A stretch of 61,722 bases of DNA. Origin: Chloroflexota bacterium (lineage in GTDB: Bacteria; Chloroflexota; Dehalococcoidia; Bin125). Below the pieces are notes generated by a model that worked only from the letters and a program-made list of their open reading frames with translations, did not search any database and was not told the origin of the DNA. The stretch lies in assembly GCA_028874365.1 (NCBI GenBank), contig JAPPJZ010000007.1, positions 1 through 61,722 of the forward strand, in the 5' to 3' direction. This document shows, piece after piece, positions 18,036 to 26,936 of this stretch. Position numbers and translations under genes: made by a program. How positions within the stretch are numbered: the stretch's first letter is position 1; every line of letters begins with the position of its first letter.

Positions 18036-19424
18036 CTACCGTTCGATGCCCGAGCGCTGAGTGGCGGAACGCGCAGAAGGGTTCGCGGCCGGTCGGTTTG
18101 GTCGGAACATGGCGATCGGCTGCGCCCTGCTCAGCGGGCCACTGGCGCCGATAACTCGCACGCCTGGCAATCGCGGCCGTCCCGACATGCCAACCCAGAG
18201 CACTCCGCTCAAGGCCCCGACCCCCAGCACCACGAAGGGAACGGTGTAACTGCCGGTGGCGTCGAACAGGACGCCCGAGAGGAATCCGCCGATGGTCATG
18301 AAGGTCGACATCACGATCGACGACCAACCCATGATCTTGCCGAAGTTGGACGCGCCGAAATAGTCGGCGCGCAGACCGGTGATCAGGGGGGCGCGCGATC
18401 CCCAAGCCAGACCGTTGATGATCGCTGCCAGCATCACCACCTCGAACGAGCCGGCAAAGGCGAGCATCACCGCTGCGCCGGCGTGGCCGAACATGGCCGG
18501 AATCAGCAGCGCCCGCTTGGAGAAGCGGTCGCCCATGTAGCCCATGCCGACCTGGCCAATAAGCTGCGCGACGTTCATCGCCGTGTATGCCAGGCTGGCG
18601 TGGACAACCGTGAGGCCCTCAATCTCAATCACCAGTGACGCGAAGTGGACGAAGACGCCCGAAACCACGAGCAGCGGAGCGCCGTGCGCCAGAGCCAGAC
18701 CCCAGAACGCCTTCGTCCGCATCGCCTCGCGAACAGTGAAGTCACGGTGGCGGAACTCATTGCCCTGTTGCAGCACTCGCGACGCTGAACCATCCACCGG
18801 GGGTGGTTCACCGTCTTTCATCAACCCGCGATCCTGCGGTCGGCGGACGAACAACGTCGCCAGAATCTGGCCAACGACGAACAGGATGATTGCGGAGGCG
18901 ATCGCCGTGTTGCGCCAGCCGAAGTCCTCGATCAGCCAGCTCACAAGCGGCGTCATAAACCCGCCCAGCGCAAATCCGGTCGACATGAAGCCGAGCGCAC
19001 GGGATCGCTTGCGCTCGAACCAGGTCACAACGGCAACCGAAACCGTCATGAAGCCGCCGACCGACGCTCCGATCGCGACGACGAAATAGAAGCCGATGAA
19101 CGTCGCCTGGCTGTTGAGCTGTGAGAACGCCAACAGACCAATGAACGTGGAGAGCAAGCCGAAGCGCATCATCGTCTGCGGACCGAAGCGGTCGATCAGC
19201 CAGCCCTGTATGGGGCCGAGCACCCCGGATTCGATGCGCGTGATCATGAACGCCACGCCAAACAGCGTGGCCGACCACATGAACTCGCTCTTCAACTCCG
19301 CGACGTAGAAGTTGAACGAGTGCATCACCAGGCCGCCGGACAGCATGTTGATCACGATGCCGCCGGCGACGATGTACCAGCCGTAGAAGATCTTGCGGTC
19401 GGATCCGAAGAGCGCGGGCAGCAC
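18036..19424 (-). CDS. MFS transporter (monocarboxylate/OFA-like), paralogue 3
   Basis: A 462-aa major facilitator, first in the inferred minus-strand MFS-MFS-MFS-GMC-GMC operon. It begins MLPALFGSDRKIFYGWYIV from a GTG at 19424 with AGGAGG 10 nt upstream, the clearest ribosome binding site of the three. The shared segments ESGVLGPIQGWLIDRFGPQTM, DFTVREAMRTKAFWGLALAHG and GLRADYFGASNFGKIMGWSS are present. About 12 membrane segments are seen. A 204-bp divergent region separates it from the cyclase gene and should contain both promoters. Confidence 0.9.
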   Translation of the reverse strand: MLPALFGSDRKIFYGWYIVAGGIVINMLSGGLVMHSFNFYVAELKSEFMWSATLFGVAFMITRIESGVLGPIQGWLIDRFGPQTMMRFGLLSTFIGLLAFSQLNSQATFIGFYFVVAIGASVGGFMTVSVAVVTWFERKRSRALGFMSTGFALGGFMTPLVSWLIEDFGWRNTAIASAIILFVVGQILATLFVRRPQDRGLMKDGEPPPVDGSASRVLQQGNEFRHRDFTVREAMRTKAFWGLALAHGAPLLVVSGVFVHFASLVIEIEGLTVVHASLAYTAMNVAQLIGQVGMGYMGDRFSKRALLIPAMFGHAGAAVMLAFAGSFEVVMLAAIINGLAWGSRAPLITGLRADYFGASNFGKIMGWSSIVMSTFMTIGGFLSGVLFDATGSYTVPFVVLGVGALSGVLWVGMSGRPRLPGVRVIGASGPLSRAQPIAMFRPNRPAANPSARSATQRSGIER

Positions 19425-19628
19425 GCGGAGTCTTCCTCCTGGAGCCTCCTATGCCCGCTGAGCGCCGTCCGATGCCTGATAACGCGCTCTCGGTCGGCTC
19501 GAATCGGAACAGGTGACCGTCGGTCACTGTATCCGCCACCGACCTGATGGTCTGCGCTCTGGCATACTGCCTGCCGATCGCATAGCGCACCGAAACGCAG
19601 CGACCGCTGCCTGGAAAGGAACCAAACG

Positions 19629-20564
19629 ATGGCCACTCAGACCGGAAATCGCGCCGATGTCGATGCGATGGCGCAGGAGCTCTCCAACTGGGGTCGCTGG
19701 GGACCCGACGATGAGCGCGGCGCGCTGAACTTCGTCACCCCGGAGGTCTCGGCCGCGGCGGCCGCGTTGGTCTCGGAAGGGGTGACGGTGAGCTGCGCCC
19801 TTGAGCTGGCCAAGACGCCCGCCGCCGACAATCCGACGCCGGTGACGCACTTCATGACCGGCGCGGGCGATGTCAGCGGTCAAGCCGCCATTCGCGGCCT
19901 GGAAGCCACCGGTGACGGGTTCATGATCTCGCCCCATGGCATGGCCAACACCCACATCGACGCGCTCTGCCACATCCTCGACAACGGCAAGATGTACAAC
20001 GGGTTCCCTGCTTCGGATGTGCTTTCGACCGGCGCAGCCAGGAACTCGATCATGGCGCTCGAACACGGCATCTCCACCCGCGGCGTACTGCTCGACATCG
20101 CCCGATTGAAGGGCGTCGACTGGCTCGAACTGGGTGACGGCATCTCGGTCGATGACCTCGAAGCGGCGGAAGCGGCGCAGGGCGTCACCGTGCGCTCCGG
20201 CGACATATTGCTCGTGCGCACCGGACGCGACTCTCGCCGAGAGGCGGAAGGAGCTTGGCTGCCGTTCAGCGGCATGGCCGGACTGCTGATGGAGACGCTC
20301 CCCTGGATCCGCGAGCGCGAAGTCGCAATCCTCGGTTGTGACGGCGTCTCCGACGTGGTGCCCTCGAACATCGAGGACTCGCCACTACCCATTCACCACA
20401 TCATCATCACCTACATGGGCGTCCACCTGATCGATAACGCCCGGTTGGGGCCGCTCGGGGACGCATGCGCCCAGCGCAATCGTTGGGAGTTCCTGCTCAC
20501 CATCGCCCCGCTGCGTCTGGTCGGTGGGACCGCCTCGCCGATCAATCCAATCGCGATGTTCTAG
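19629..20564 (+). CDS. Cyclase family metal-dependent hydrolase (PF04199, kynurenine formamidase-like)
   Basis: A 311-aa protein of the cyclase/kynurenine formamidase family, which hydrolyses amide or ester bonds with bound metal. The motif HGMANTHIDALCHI (His103, His109, Asp111, His115) is a variant of the family HGTHxDxPxH. Other features are the opening NWGRWGPDDERGALNFVTPE, typical of the longer bacterial subgroup, and GDILLVRTGRD. AAAGGA precedes the ATG. It lies 24 nt upstream of a double CoA-transferase gene with a strong ribosome binding site, so the two probably act in one catabolic route. Confidence 0.88.
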   Translation: MATQTGNRADVDAMAQELSNWGRWGPDDERGALNFVTPEVSAAAAALVSEGVTVSCALELAKTPAADNPTPVTHFMTGAGDVSGQAAIRGLEATGDGFMISPHGMANTHIDALCHILDNGKMYNGFPASDVLSTGAARNSIMALEHGISTRGVLLDIARLKGVDWLELGDGISVDDLEAAEAAQGVTVRSGDILLVRTGRDSRREAEGAWLPFSGMAGLLMETLPWIREREVAILGCDGVSDVVPSNIEDSPLPIHHIIITYMGVHLIDNARLGPLGDACAQRNRWEFLLTIAPLRLVGGTASPINPIAMF

Positions 20565-20588
20565 TTCTGACTCCGTAGGAGGTCAACA

Positions 20589-23153
20589 ATGCCCGACGCA
20601 CAGCCCCTCCGCGGCGCCGTCATCCTCGATCTGTCGGACGAGCCGATGATCAGCGCCGGACGCTACCTGGCCGACCTCGGCGGTCGCGTGGTGCGGGTTG
20701 AGTCTGCAAACGGCGATCGGATTCGCCGGACCGGACCGTGGGTCGATGGCGATGCCGGCGACGAGCGAGCGCTTCGGCATTTGCTCTACAACCAGGGCAA
20801 GGAGTCGCTCGCACTCGACCTCGACGCCACTGAATCATGGGAAATCATTGAGCAGCTCGCGACGCGGGCGGATGTCGTCATCGCGCCGATGGAGAAGTCT
20901 CCGATGGCGGCTCGCTGCATCCTGCGGCTGCATGAGGCGGCACAGCGCGACGAGGGACCATCGCTGATCGATGTCGTCTTTCGCCGCAACGATCCCTCGG
21001 AGCAGGTGACCGACCTGATTGCGATGGCCGCCGGCAGCCAGCTCGTCTGCAACGGGTTCCCTGACATCGCGCCCGACTATCCCGCCGGAAAGCTGGGCTA
21101 CAAGCAGTCGTCCAACCTGGCGGTCGCGGCGGCAGTGGCGTCGATCTATCAGCGGGCGCGGGGCGGACCTGCAGTCTCATCGACGATTTCGTTGCAGGAG
21201 GCGGTCATCTCGACCATCATCCAGGCTGCGAACCCGAATCTCTACAACTGGCACGGAATGGTCGCCGAACGTACCGGGACGGGCGGCCTCAGATATCCGA
21301 TCGTCGGTCGAGGTCCGGGCTCGTTCGAGTCGGGCGAGTTTGAAAGCGGCGAGATCGTCTTCATCGACACGCCCGGCGTGACCTTTGAAACCGCCGACGG
21401 ACTCTGGGTGACGTATCTGCAGTCACCCACGAATCTGACCTGGGAGGCATTTCCCGAGTGGTACGCGGAGGTCACCGATGACGATCAGCTCATCGGGGAG
21501 CCGTGGAGCGAGCCGTCTTACCGGATTACGCACCAGGTGGAAATGCAGGAGTTCGTCACTCGATTCTGCAAAGCGCAAGCGAGAGATGCGCTGATCGAGC
21601 GCGCGCAACGAAACACGGATCTCGCGCTGCCAGTCCAGACCGGGCTGGATATCGCCGCTGACGAGCATCTACACGAACGCGGCTTTTTCCCTCAAGTCGA
21701 GCATCCGGTTCTCAACCGAACGTTGCCGCTGCCACGGACTCCGTATCGGTCCACAGGCCTCGAGACCATTCCTCGTCCCGCTCCCGGCCTGGGAGAACAT
21801 TCGGCCGCCGTCCTGCGTGACCTCGGCGGCTGCCCGGACAGCAAGATCACCGAGCTGATCGACCGCGGCGTCGTCAAAGGCGAACGACCCAACGGCCAGG
21901 CTCGGTCCGATGCGTTTGTGCGCTCGCCGATTGCCATTGAGCCGCGACCCGCCGCCAGGCTGCCGCTCGAGGGCGTCCGCGTGCTCGACTTTTGCTGGAT
22001 GGCGGCCGGACCGTTGATCACCGAAATGCTGGCCAACCTGGGCGCCGACGTGATCAAGATCGAATCCGTCTCAGGCATCGACACGGTCCGGGAGTTCTCC
22101 CATCCGCCCCAGGGCTTCACGATCGACACGGGCGCGTTCTTCAACGACACCAACACCGACAAGCGGTCACTGACCCTGAATCTGCATCACCCGAAGACGC
22201 GCGAGTTGATTCTCGAGATGCTGCCGCACTTCGACCTGGTGACGAACAACTTCGCTCCGGGAGCGATGGAGAAGTTCCACCTCACCTACGACGAACTGCG
22301 CGAGCACAAGCCGGACCTGATTTACGCCTCATTCCCGGTCATGGGCACCTTCGGGCCGAAATCGTCATACCGAGGGATCGGCAACGGTGTGACGGCGCTT
22401 TCGGGCGTTGCCGGGCACACTGGGCAACCCGATCGCGCCCCGATTGGCATCGGCACGCTGCACACCGACTTCACCCTCGCGCCGATCGCCACTTCCCTAT
22501 TGATTGCGGCGCTCATTCACCGCGAACGAACCGGCGAAGGACAACAGATCGAGATCGCTCAGTACGAGGCCGCCGTTCACCTGCTCGACCACGAGTTGAT
22601 GGACGCGCTGATCAACGGCAACGACACGCCAAGGATCGGCAATCGCTCCGCGGAGTATTGCCCCCACGGCCTGTTCCCGGCATCGGGCGAAGACTCCTGG
22701 CTAGCCGTCGCCGTCCGCGATCGATATGAATGGCGAGAGCTATGCGATCTCATCGGGCGCGATGACCTCGCGGAACGGGAGGACCTGCTCACGCTCGAGG
22801 GCCGCAAGGCGGCCGAGGACGAACTCGAAGCGGCGCTCTCCCAATGGTCGGCGCAGCATGAGGTCTGGGAAGCGTCCGCGATGTTGCAGAGCCGAGGCAT
22901 TCCGGCTTCACCGGCTGAAACCGCGGCCGACCTGGCCGTCCACGACAAGGGCGCCGAGGACCTGTTCTTCCGCTACGACCGCGGCGAGGTGCCGTTCATC
23001 ACCCAGCACCAGCCGTTCACCTGGAACGGCGAGCGCTTGGGCACGAGACCGTCACCGGGCCTGGGCGAGCATTCGGAAGAGATCCTCAAAGGCGAGTTCG
23101 GCGTCGATGACGAACGCTACGTCGAACTGCTGATCGCGCTGGTTATCTACTGA
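20589..23153 (+). CDS. Double-domain CaiB/BaiF CoA-transferase (fused)
   Basis: An 854-aa protein made of two class III CoA-transferase units: about 1-425 and 458-854, where ordinary members are about 400 aa. Unit 1 starts GAVILDLSDEPMISAGRYLADLGG; unit 2 starts GVRVLDFCWMAAGPLITEML and has RTGEGQQIEIAQYEA. By-eye alignment to Frc puts Asp627 (HTDFTLAP) of unit 2 at the catalytic position but Tyr171 (LGYKQSSNLA) in unit 1. Unit 1 is therefore probably structural, mimicking the interlocked dimer within one chain. AGGAGGT lies just upstream of the ATG. It follows the cyclase gene and ends 13 nt from the convergent glnB stop. Confidence 0.88.
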   Translation: MPDAQPLRGAVILDLSDEPMISAGRYLADLGGRVVRVESANGDRIRRTGPWVDGDAGDERALRHLLYNQGKESLALDLDATESWEIIEQLATRADVVIAPMEKSPMAARCILRLHEAAQRDEGPSLIDVVFRRNDPSEQVTDLIAMAAGSQLVCNGFPDIAPDYPAGKLGYKQSSNLAVAAAVASIYQRARGGPAVSSTISLQEAVISTIIQAANPNLYNWHGMVAERTGTGGLRYPIVGRGPGSFESGEFESGEIVFIDTPGVTFETADGLWVTYLQSPTNLTWEAFPEWYAEVTDDDQLIGEPWSEPSYRITHQVEMQEFVTRFCKAQARDALIERAQRNTDLALPVQTGLDIAADEHLHERGFFPQVEHPVLNRTLPLPRTPYRSTGLETIPRPAPGLGEHSAAVLRDLGGCPDSKITELIDRGVVKGERPNGQARSDAFVRSPIAIEPRPAARLPLEGVRVLDFCWMAAGPLITEMLANLGADVIKIESVSGIDTVREFSHPPQGFTIDTGAFFNDTNTDKRSLTLNLHHPKTRELILEMLPHFDLVTNNFAPGAMEKFHLTYDELREHKPDLIYASFPVMGTFGPKSSYRGIGNGVTALSGVAGHTGQPDRAPIGIGTLHTDFTLAPIATSLLIAALIHRERTGEGQQIEIAQYEAAVHLLDHELMDALINGNDTPRIGNRSAEYCPHGLFPASGEDSWLAVAVRDRYEWRELCDLIGRDDLAEREDLLTLEGRKAAEDELEAALSQWSAQHEVWEASAMLQSRGIPASPAETAADLAVHDKGAEDLFFRYDRGEVPFITQHQPFTWNGERLGTRPSPGLGEHSEEILKGEFGVDDERYVELLIALVIY

Positions 23154-23166
23154 TCGCCTTATTCTA

Positions 23167-23508
23167 TCAGAGCCCCGCGCGCCCGCTTTCGCGGGTGCTA
23201 ACGCGGACGGCCTCCTCAACGTCCGTGACGAAAATCTTGCCGTCACCGGTGTTGTCGGTGCGGGCGCCGGCGATGATCGCGTCGATCGCCGGCTCCACGT
23301 TGAAATCCGAGATCACGGTGATGATCTTCACCTTCGGAATCATGTCGACGGTGTAGAACTGTCCGCCCCTGCCCGCCTGCACGATGCCCCCCTGGTAGCC
23401 GTGTCCGGCGACCCGTTCTACGTGCAGACCGGTGATGCCCGCCTCGATCAGCTGGCGCTTGACCGGTTCCAGCGCTTCCGGCCGGATGATTGCTTCGATC
23501 TTCTTCAT
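23167..23508 (-). CDS. glnB: PII nitrogen regulatory protein
   Basis: A 113-aa PII signal protein that senses ATP/ADP and 2-oxoglutarate and would regulate the neighbouring ammonium channel. It starts MKKIEAIIRPEALEPVKRQL. The T-loop has Gln in GYQGG and Tyr in GRGGQFYTVDMIPK, matching the uridylylated Tyr51 region of E. coli GlnB but one residue longer by my count. The B-loop TDNTGDGKIFV is intact. Its ATG overlaps the amt stop as ATGA, so the two are translationally coupled. AGAGG lies upstream. The symbol glnB rather than glnK is a choice; being next to amt argues for a GlnK role. Confidence 0.93.
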   Translation of the reverse strand: MKKIEAIIRPEALEPVKRQLIEAGITGLHVERVAGHGYQGGIVQAGRGGQFYTVDMIPKVKIITVISDFNVEPAIDAIIAGARTDNTGDGKIFVTDVEEAVRVSTRESGRAGL

Positions 23509-24806
23509 GACAGCAACCTCTTCAGCGCTTCTGTTCCGCCGGGAATTTCCTCGTCGATCGTATCGCTGGCGTCCCAACCGAATCCGATTTCATCGTATTC
23601 GTATGCCGCCTCGTTGTGTTCGCTACGGTCCAGCCCGATCATCTCGTCGGTCTCGCTTACGCGTAGAGGCATGAATTTCTGGATAACCCAGAAGATGGCG
23701 GCCGAGAGGACGAACGACCACGCGAGGGCCGCGAGGATTCCAACGATCTGGCGCCAGAGCAGGTCGGCGCTTCCGCCGATCGCCCCATCAACGCCGCCGA
23801 TCTCCGCCACCGCGAAGAGTCCAGTCGCGAAGGCTCCCCACATACCGCACACACCGTGGACGGCGAACACGTCCAGCGTGTCGTCCATGTCACGCCAGTT
23901 GTGCAGCGCGCGAATGGCGAAGAAACCGAGGACCGCGGCCACGACGCCGATTGCAAGGGCGGGGAAGAAGTTGAGGTAGCCGTCCGTCGCCGGCCATTGG
24001 CCCACGAATCCAGCGGCAGGGGTGATCGCGACCAATCCGGCCACGGCGCCGGTCGCCGCGCCGATGATCGACGGGTGACCCGTGTACCTCCAGGAAAGCA
24101 GCGTCCAGGCGACAAGACCACCTGCCGCAGAGATCTGCGTCTGGACGAACGCGTTGACCGCGCCGCCGTCGGCCGCGAGGGCTGAGCCGGCGTTGAAGCC
24201 GAACCAGCCGAACCAGAGCAGTCCGGCGCCAATCACGACCTTGGACACGTCATGCGGCCGCGTCTCGGCGACGGAGTCGCGGCGGCGCCCGACGAAGAGC
24301 GCACCGGCCAGCGCAGCGGCGCCGGCGTTGATGTGCACCACCGTGCCACCCGCGAAGTCAGCCGCCCCCAGGTCGAGCAGCCAGCCGCCCTCAGCCCAGA
24401 CCCAGTGGCAGAGCGGGGCGTAGACGATCGTGATCCAGGCCACGGTGAAGACCAGCAGCGCCTTGAACGAAATGCGTTCGACGAACGCGCCGGTGATCAG
24501 TGCCGGTGTAATGATCGCAAACATCAGCTGGAAGGCCATGAACAGCAGACCGTCGCCCTCGAGCCCTCTCAGGCCGAAGACGGTCAGATTGCCGACAAAG
24601 CCGCCGATGTCGGTGCCGAAGGCCAGTGAGTAGCCCCAGAGCACCCAGACCACCGTCGCCACGCCGATCATGACGAAAGACTGCATGATCGTCGCAGCAG
24701 CGGATTTGGTGCGAACCAGCCCCGAGTAGAAGAAGGCGAGGCCCGGCGTCATCAACAGCACGAGCGCTGCCGACGTCAACAACCAGGCAGTGTTTCCGGA
24801 ATCCAT
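23505..24806 (-). CDS. amt: Ammonium transporter (Amt/Mep/Rh family)
   Basis: A 433-aa membrane channel for ammonium with about 11 transmembrane helices. It begins MDSGNTAWLLTSAALVLLM and then TPGLAFFYSGLVRTKSAAAT, the family start pattern. The segments GGTVVHINAGAAALAGAL, GAGLLWFGWFGFNAGSAL and VFAVHGVCGMWGAFATGLFA contain the conserved pore His residues and the Amt signature. The ATG at 24806 has AGGGG 6 nt upstream; a TTG at 24812 is unlikely. The cytoplasmic C-terminus ends just before glnB. It is first in the amt-glnB operon and divergent from fabG. Confidence 0.95.
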   Translation of the reverse strand: MDSGNTAWLLTSAALVLLMTPGLAFFYSGLVRTKSAAATIMQSFVMIGVATVVWVLWGYSLAFGTDIGGFVGNLTVFGLRGLEGDGLLFMAFQLMFAIITPALITGAFVERISFKALLVFTVAWITIVYAPLCHWVWAEGGWLLDLGAADFAGGTVVHINAGAAALAGALFVGRRRDSVAETRPHDVSKVVIGAGLLWFGWFGFNAGSALAADGGAVNAFVQTQISAAGGLVAWTLLSWRYTGHPSIIGAATGAVAGLVAITPAAGFVGQWPATDGYLNFFPALAIGVVAAVLGFFAIRALHNWRDMDDTLDVFAVHGVCGMWGAFATGLFAVAEIGGVDGAIGGSADLLWRQIVGILAALAWSFVLSAAIFWVIQKFMPLRVSETDEMIGLDRSEHNEAAYEYDEIGFGWDASDTIDEEIPGGTEALKRLLS

Positions 24807-24964
24807 ACGCAACCCCTATTTCCGGGCGCAGTTGACATAGAGAGGCTAGATCAACGGTGACGCGCCCGTCCGCAGTACCAGTCCACGTAGTGTCGCCGAG
24901 CGGCGTCTGGTGCTGGTTACAGGCGTATGAATTCGCCGCTCGGATCGGTGATAGCCTCGTGCCC

Positions 24965-25729
24965 ATGGTTGACTCCGAAGCACTTCCGCTCTCTGGTGAG
25001 GTGGCGCTTGTGACCGGCGCCTCACGCGGGATCGGCCGCGCCATCGCCCTTGAACTCGCCGCGCAGGGCGCCGACATCGGCGTCAACTACACCTCCTCCG
25101 CCGAAGCGGCCGAGCAGGTAGCGCGGCAGATTCGCGAACTGGGCCGCGGCGCATATGTCGCCCAGGCCGACATCTCCGACTCCGATGCCGTCTCGGCGAT
25201 GACCAAGGCAGTCACCGCGGAGCTCGGCGCGCCTACGATTCTGATCAACAACGCCGGCATCACCCGCGACACGCTGGCGATGCGGATGAAATCGGCCGAC
25301 TGGGATGCCGTCGTCGGGACCAACCTGACCGGCTCGTTTCTGACCACCCAGTCGGTCCTGCGGGGAATGCTGCGTGCGCGCAAAGGTCGAATCATCACGA
25401 TCGGCTCAGTAATCGGAACCGTCGGCAATGCGGGACAGGCCAACTACGCGGCCGCCAAGGCTGGCCTTGCAGGCATGACTCGCTCACTCGCGCACGAGTT
25501 GGGTTCCCGCGGGATCACGGTCAATCTGGTGGCGCCGGGGTTCATCCAAACCGACATCACCGCAGACCTATCGGAGGACGTGATCAGCAGCGTGATGCAG
25601 CGAATTCCCCTGGATCGACTGGGCGAACCGACTGATGTCGCGCCACTGGTCGCATTCCTCGCTGGACCTGGCGGGGCCTACATTACGGGACAGGTGATCC
25701 ACGTGGACGGCGGAATGGTGATGGGCTGA
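24965..25729 (+). CDS. fabG: 3-oxoacyl-ACP reductase
   Basis: A 254-aa SDR reducing beta-ketoacyl-ACP with NADPH in fatty acid elongation. It has [12 protein letters not shown] (17-28), NNAG (95-98) and the complete tetrad Asn120, Ser148, Tyr161, Lys165 in [14 protein letters not shown]. The GFIQTDIT and [16 protein letters not shown] segments match FabG closely. The ATG at 24965 is chosen because the region upstream to 24857 carries no family sequence. It leads the fab operon fabG-fabD-fabF-fabF-acpP. Its stop overlaps a possible small ORF (TGATG). Confidence 0.92.
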   Translation: MVDSEALPLSGEVALVTGASRGIGRAIALELAAQGADIGVNYTSSAEAAEQVARQIRELGRGAYVAQADISDSDAVSAMTKAVTAELGAPTILINNAGITRDTLAMRMKSADWDAVVGTNLTGSFLTTQSVLRGMLRARKGRIITIGSVIGTVGNAGQANYAAAKAGLAGMTRSLAHELGSRGITVNLVAPGFIQTDITADLSEDVISSVMQRIPLDRLGEPTDVAPLVAFLAGPGGAYITGQVIHVDGGMVMG

Positions 25730-25908
25730 TGGCCTCTTCGTGCGGCGATTCGCTTCGTTCGCGCACCCGTATTGTTCGCCAAGCCGCAGAGCGTGCCGCT
25801 TATGAACCAATCCTGGCTGCAGAGTCGGTAGAATTAGCCAGCACCGATCCAAACCGGCGTCGCATCACCGACGCGGTTGGATGGCAGGAGCCGAGATGGA
25901 AACGCTGA
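25729..25908 (+). CDS. Possible small protein, 59 aa, between fabG and fabD
   Basis: An ATG overlapping the fabG stop (TGATG) opens a 59-codon frame that ends 13 nt inside fabD. The product starts [18 protein letters not shown] and is basic, with Arg at both ends. I do not recognise it; it is not RpmF (L32), which often neighbours fab genes. In its favour are the coupled start and that it fills the only sizeable gap in the cluster's first part. Against it are its short length and lack of a known family. It may be only a chance opening. Confidence 0.25.
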   Translation: MASSCGDSLRSRTRIVRQAAERAAYEPILAAESVELASTDPNRRRITDAVGWQEPRWKR

Positions 25909-26936
25909 CCCAATCAGAGGAAGCCGCGGATGAACCGCCAAGTGGCGAGCATCCGGCGCTGACGGATGACGACTACGCCCTACTCTTCCCCGGACAGGGT
26001 TCACAAACAGTTGGCATGGCGAGCAAGGTGCTCAGCGTCTACCCCGACGCTGAGCAATGGTTCACCCGTGCCAACGAGGTCCTCGACTATGACCTCTTCC
26101 GATTGATCGAGCATGGGCCAAGCGAGCGGTTGAACGAGACCACTCACTCGCAGCCGGCGATCTTCGTCGCCTCGGTCGCCTGGCTGGAGGCATTGCGGAC
26201 GAAGTGGGAGCGCGCCGGGCGGCCGCTGACCCCCACGCTGGTCTCCGGTCACAGCATGGGACAGATCACGGCGATGCTCTCCGCGAGGGCCGTTGATTTC
26301 GACGAAGCCCTGAACCTGGTCCGGCAGCGCGCCGAGATCATGCACGCCGCCGACAACTTGCGGCCGGGCGGCATGGCATCAATCATCGGATTGCGCGATC
26401 GCGTCCTCAGGCGGCTGGTCGGCGAGGCATCGGACGAAGGCACCCTGGTCGTCGCCAACGACAACTGCCCCGGTCAGACCGTCGTCTCGGGCGACGAGGC
26501 GCCGTTGCGCAAAGTGATGCGCTTGGCCGACGAACAGGGGGCACGGCGTGTCGTACGCCTGCCCATCTCGATCGCGTCGCACTCTCCGCTCATGGCTGGC
26601 GCTCAGGCGCACTTCTCCGAAGCCGTCAACGCCGTGCACTGGCGCGACCCCGTCGTGCCGGTGGTCAGCAACATTTCAGGCAGCCTGATGCACACCGGCG
26701 AGCAACTCGGTCACGAACTGTCCGAGGCCTTGACCGCGCCGGTGCAATGGCAGAAGGCGGTCAAGACCATGGCAGCGCAGGGATCGACCTTGTTCGTCGA
26801 GGCCGGGCCTGGCGATGTCCTCTCCAAACTCGTCCGCCGAATCTCCCGCACCTCCTGGACGTTCCCCCTGTCCGACGACGACCACGGCCTCTCGAAGCGC
26901 GACTACCCGGACAAGAGCGACGGGATCCCCAAGTAG
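25896..26936 (+). CDS. fabD: Malonyl-CoA:ACP transacylase
   Basis: A 346-aa malonyl transferase that loads malonate from CoA onto ACP. It has FPGQGSQ (31-37), the nucleophile Ser120 in SGHSMGQ (GHSLGE in most FabD), and His229 in IASHSPLM. An acidic N-terminal extension of about 25 residues precedes the domain. The C-terminal tail after SKLVRRISRT is also longer than usual. ATG 25896 has AGGAG 5 nt upstream and is preferred to ATG 25881. Its TAG stop overlaps the GTG start of fabF1 by 1 nt (TAGTG). Confidence 0.92.
   Translation: METLTQSEEAADEPPSGEHPALTDDDYALLFPGQGSQTVGMASKVLSVYPDAEQWFTRANEVLDYDLFRLIEHGPSERLNETTHSQPAIFVASVAWLEALRTKWERAGRPLTPTLVSGHSMGQITAMLSARAVDFDEALNLVRQRAEIMHAADNLRPGGMASIIGLRDRVLRRLVGEASDEGTLVVANDNCPGQTVVSGDEAPLRKVMRLADEQGARRVVRLPISIASHSPLMAGAQAHFSEAVNAVHWRDPVVPVVSNISGSLMHTGEQLGHELSEALTAPVQWQKAVKTMAAQGSTLFVEAGPGDVLSKLVRRISRTSWTFPLSDDDHGLSKRDYPDKSDGIPK

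Noticed and set aside
23170-23205. CCCGC-TTTC-GCGGG hairpin at the 3' end of glnB as a terminator
   Set aside because: It lies within the coding sequence of glnB, has only a 5-bp stem and no T-run follows.
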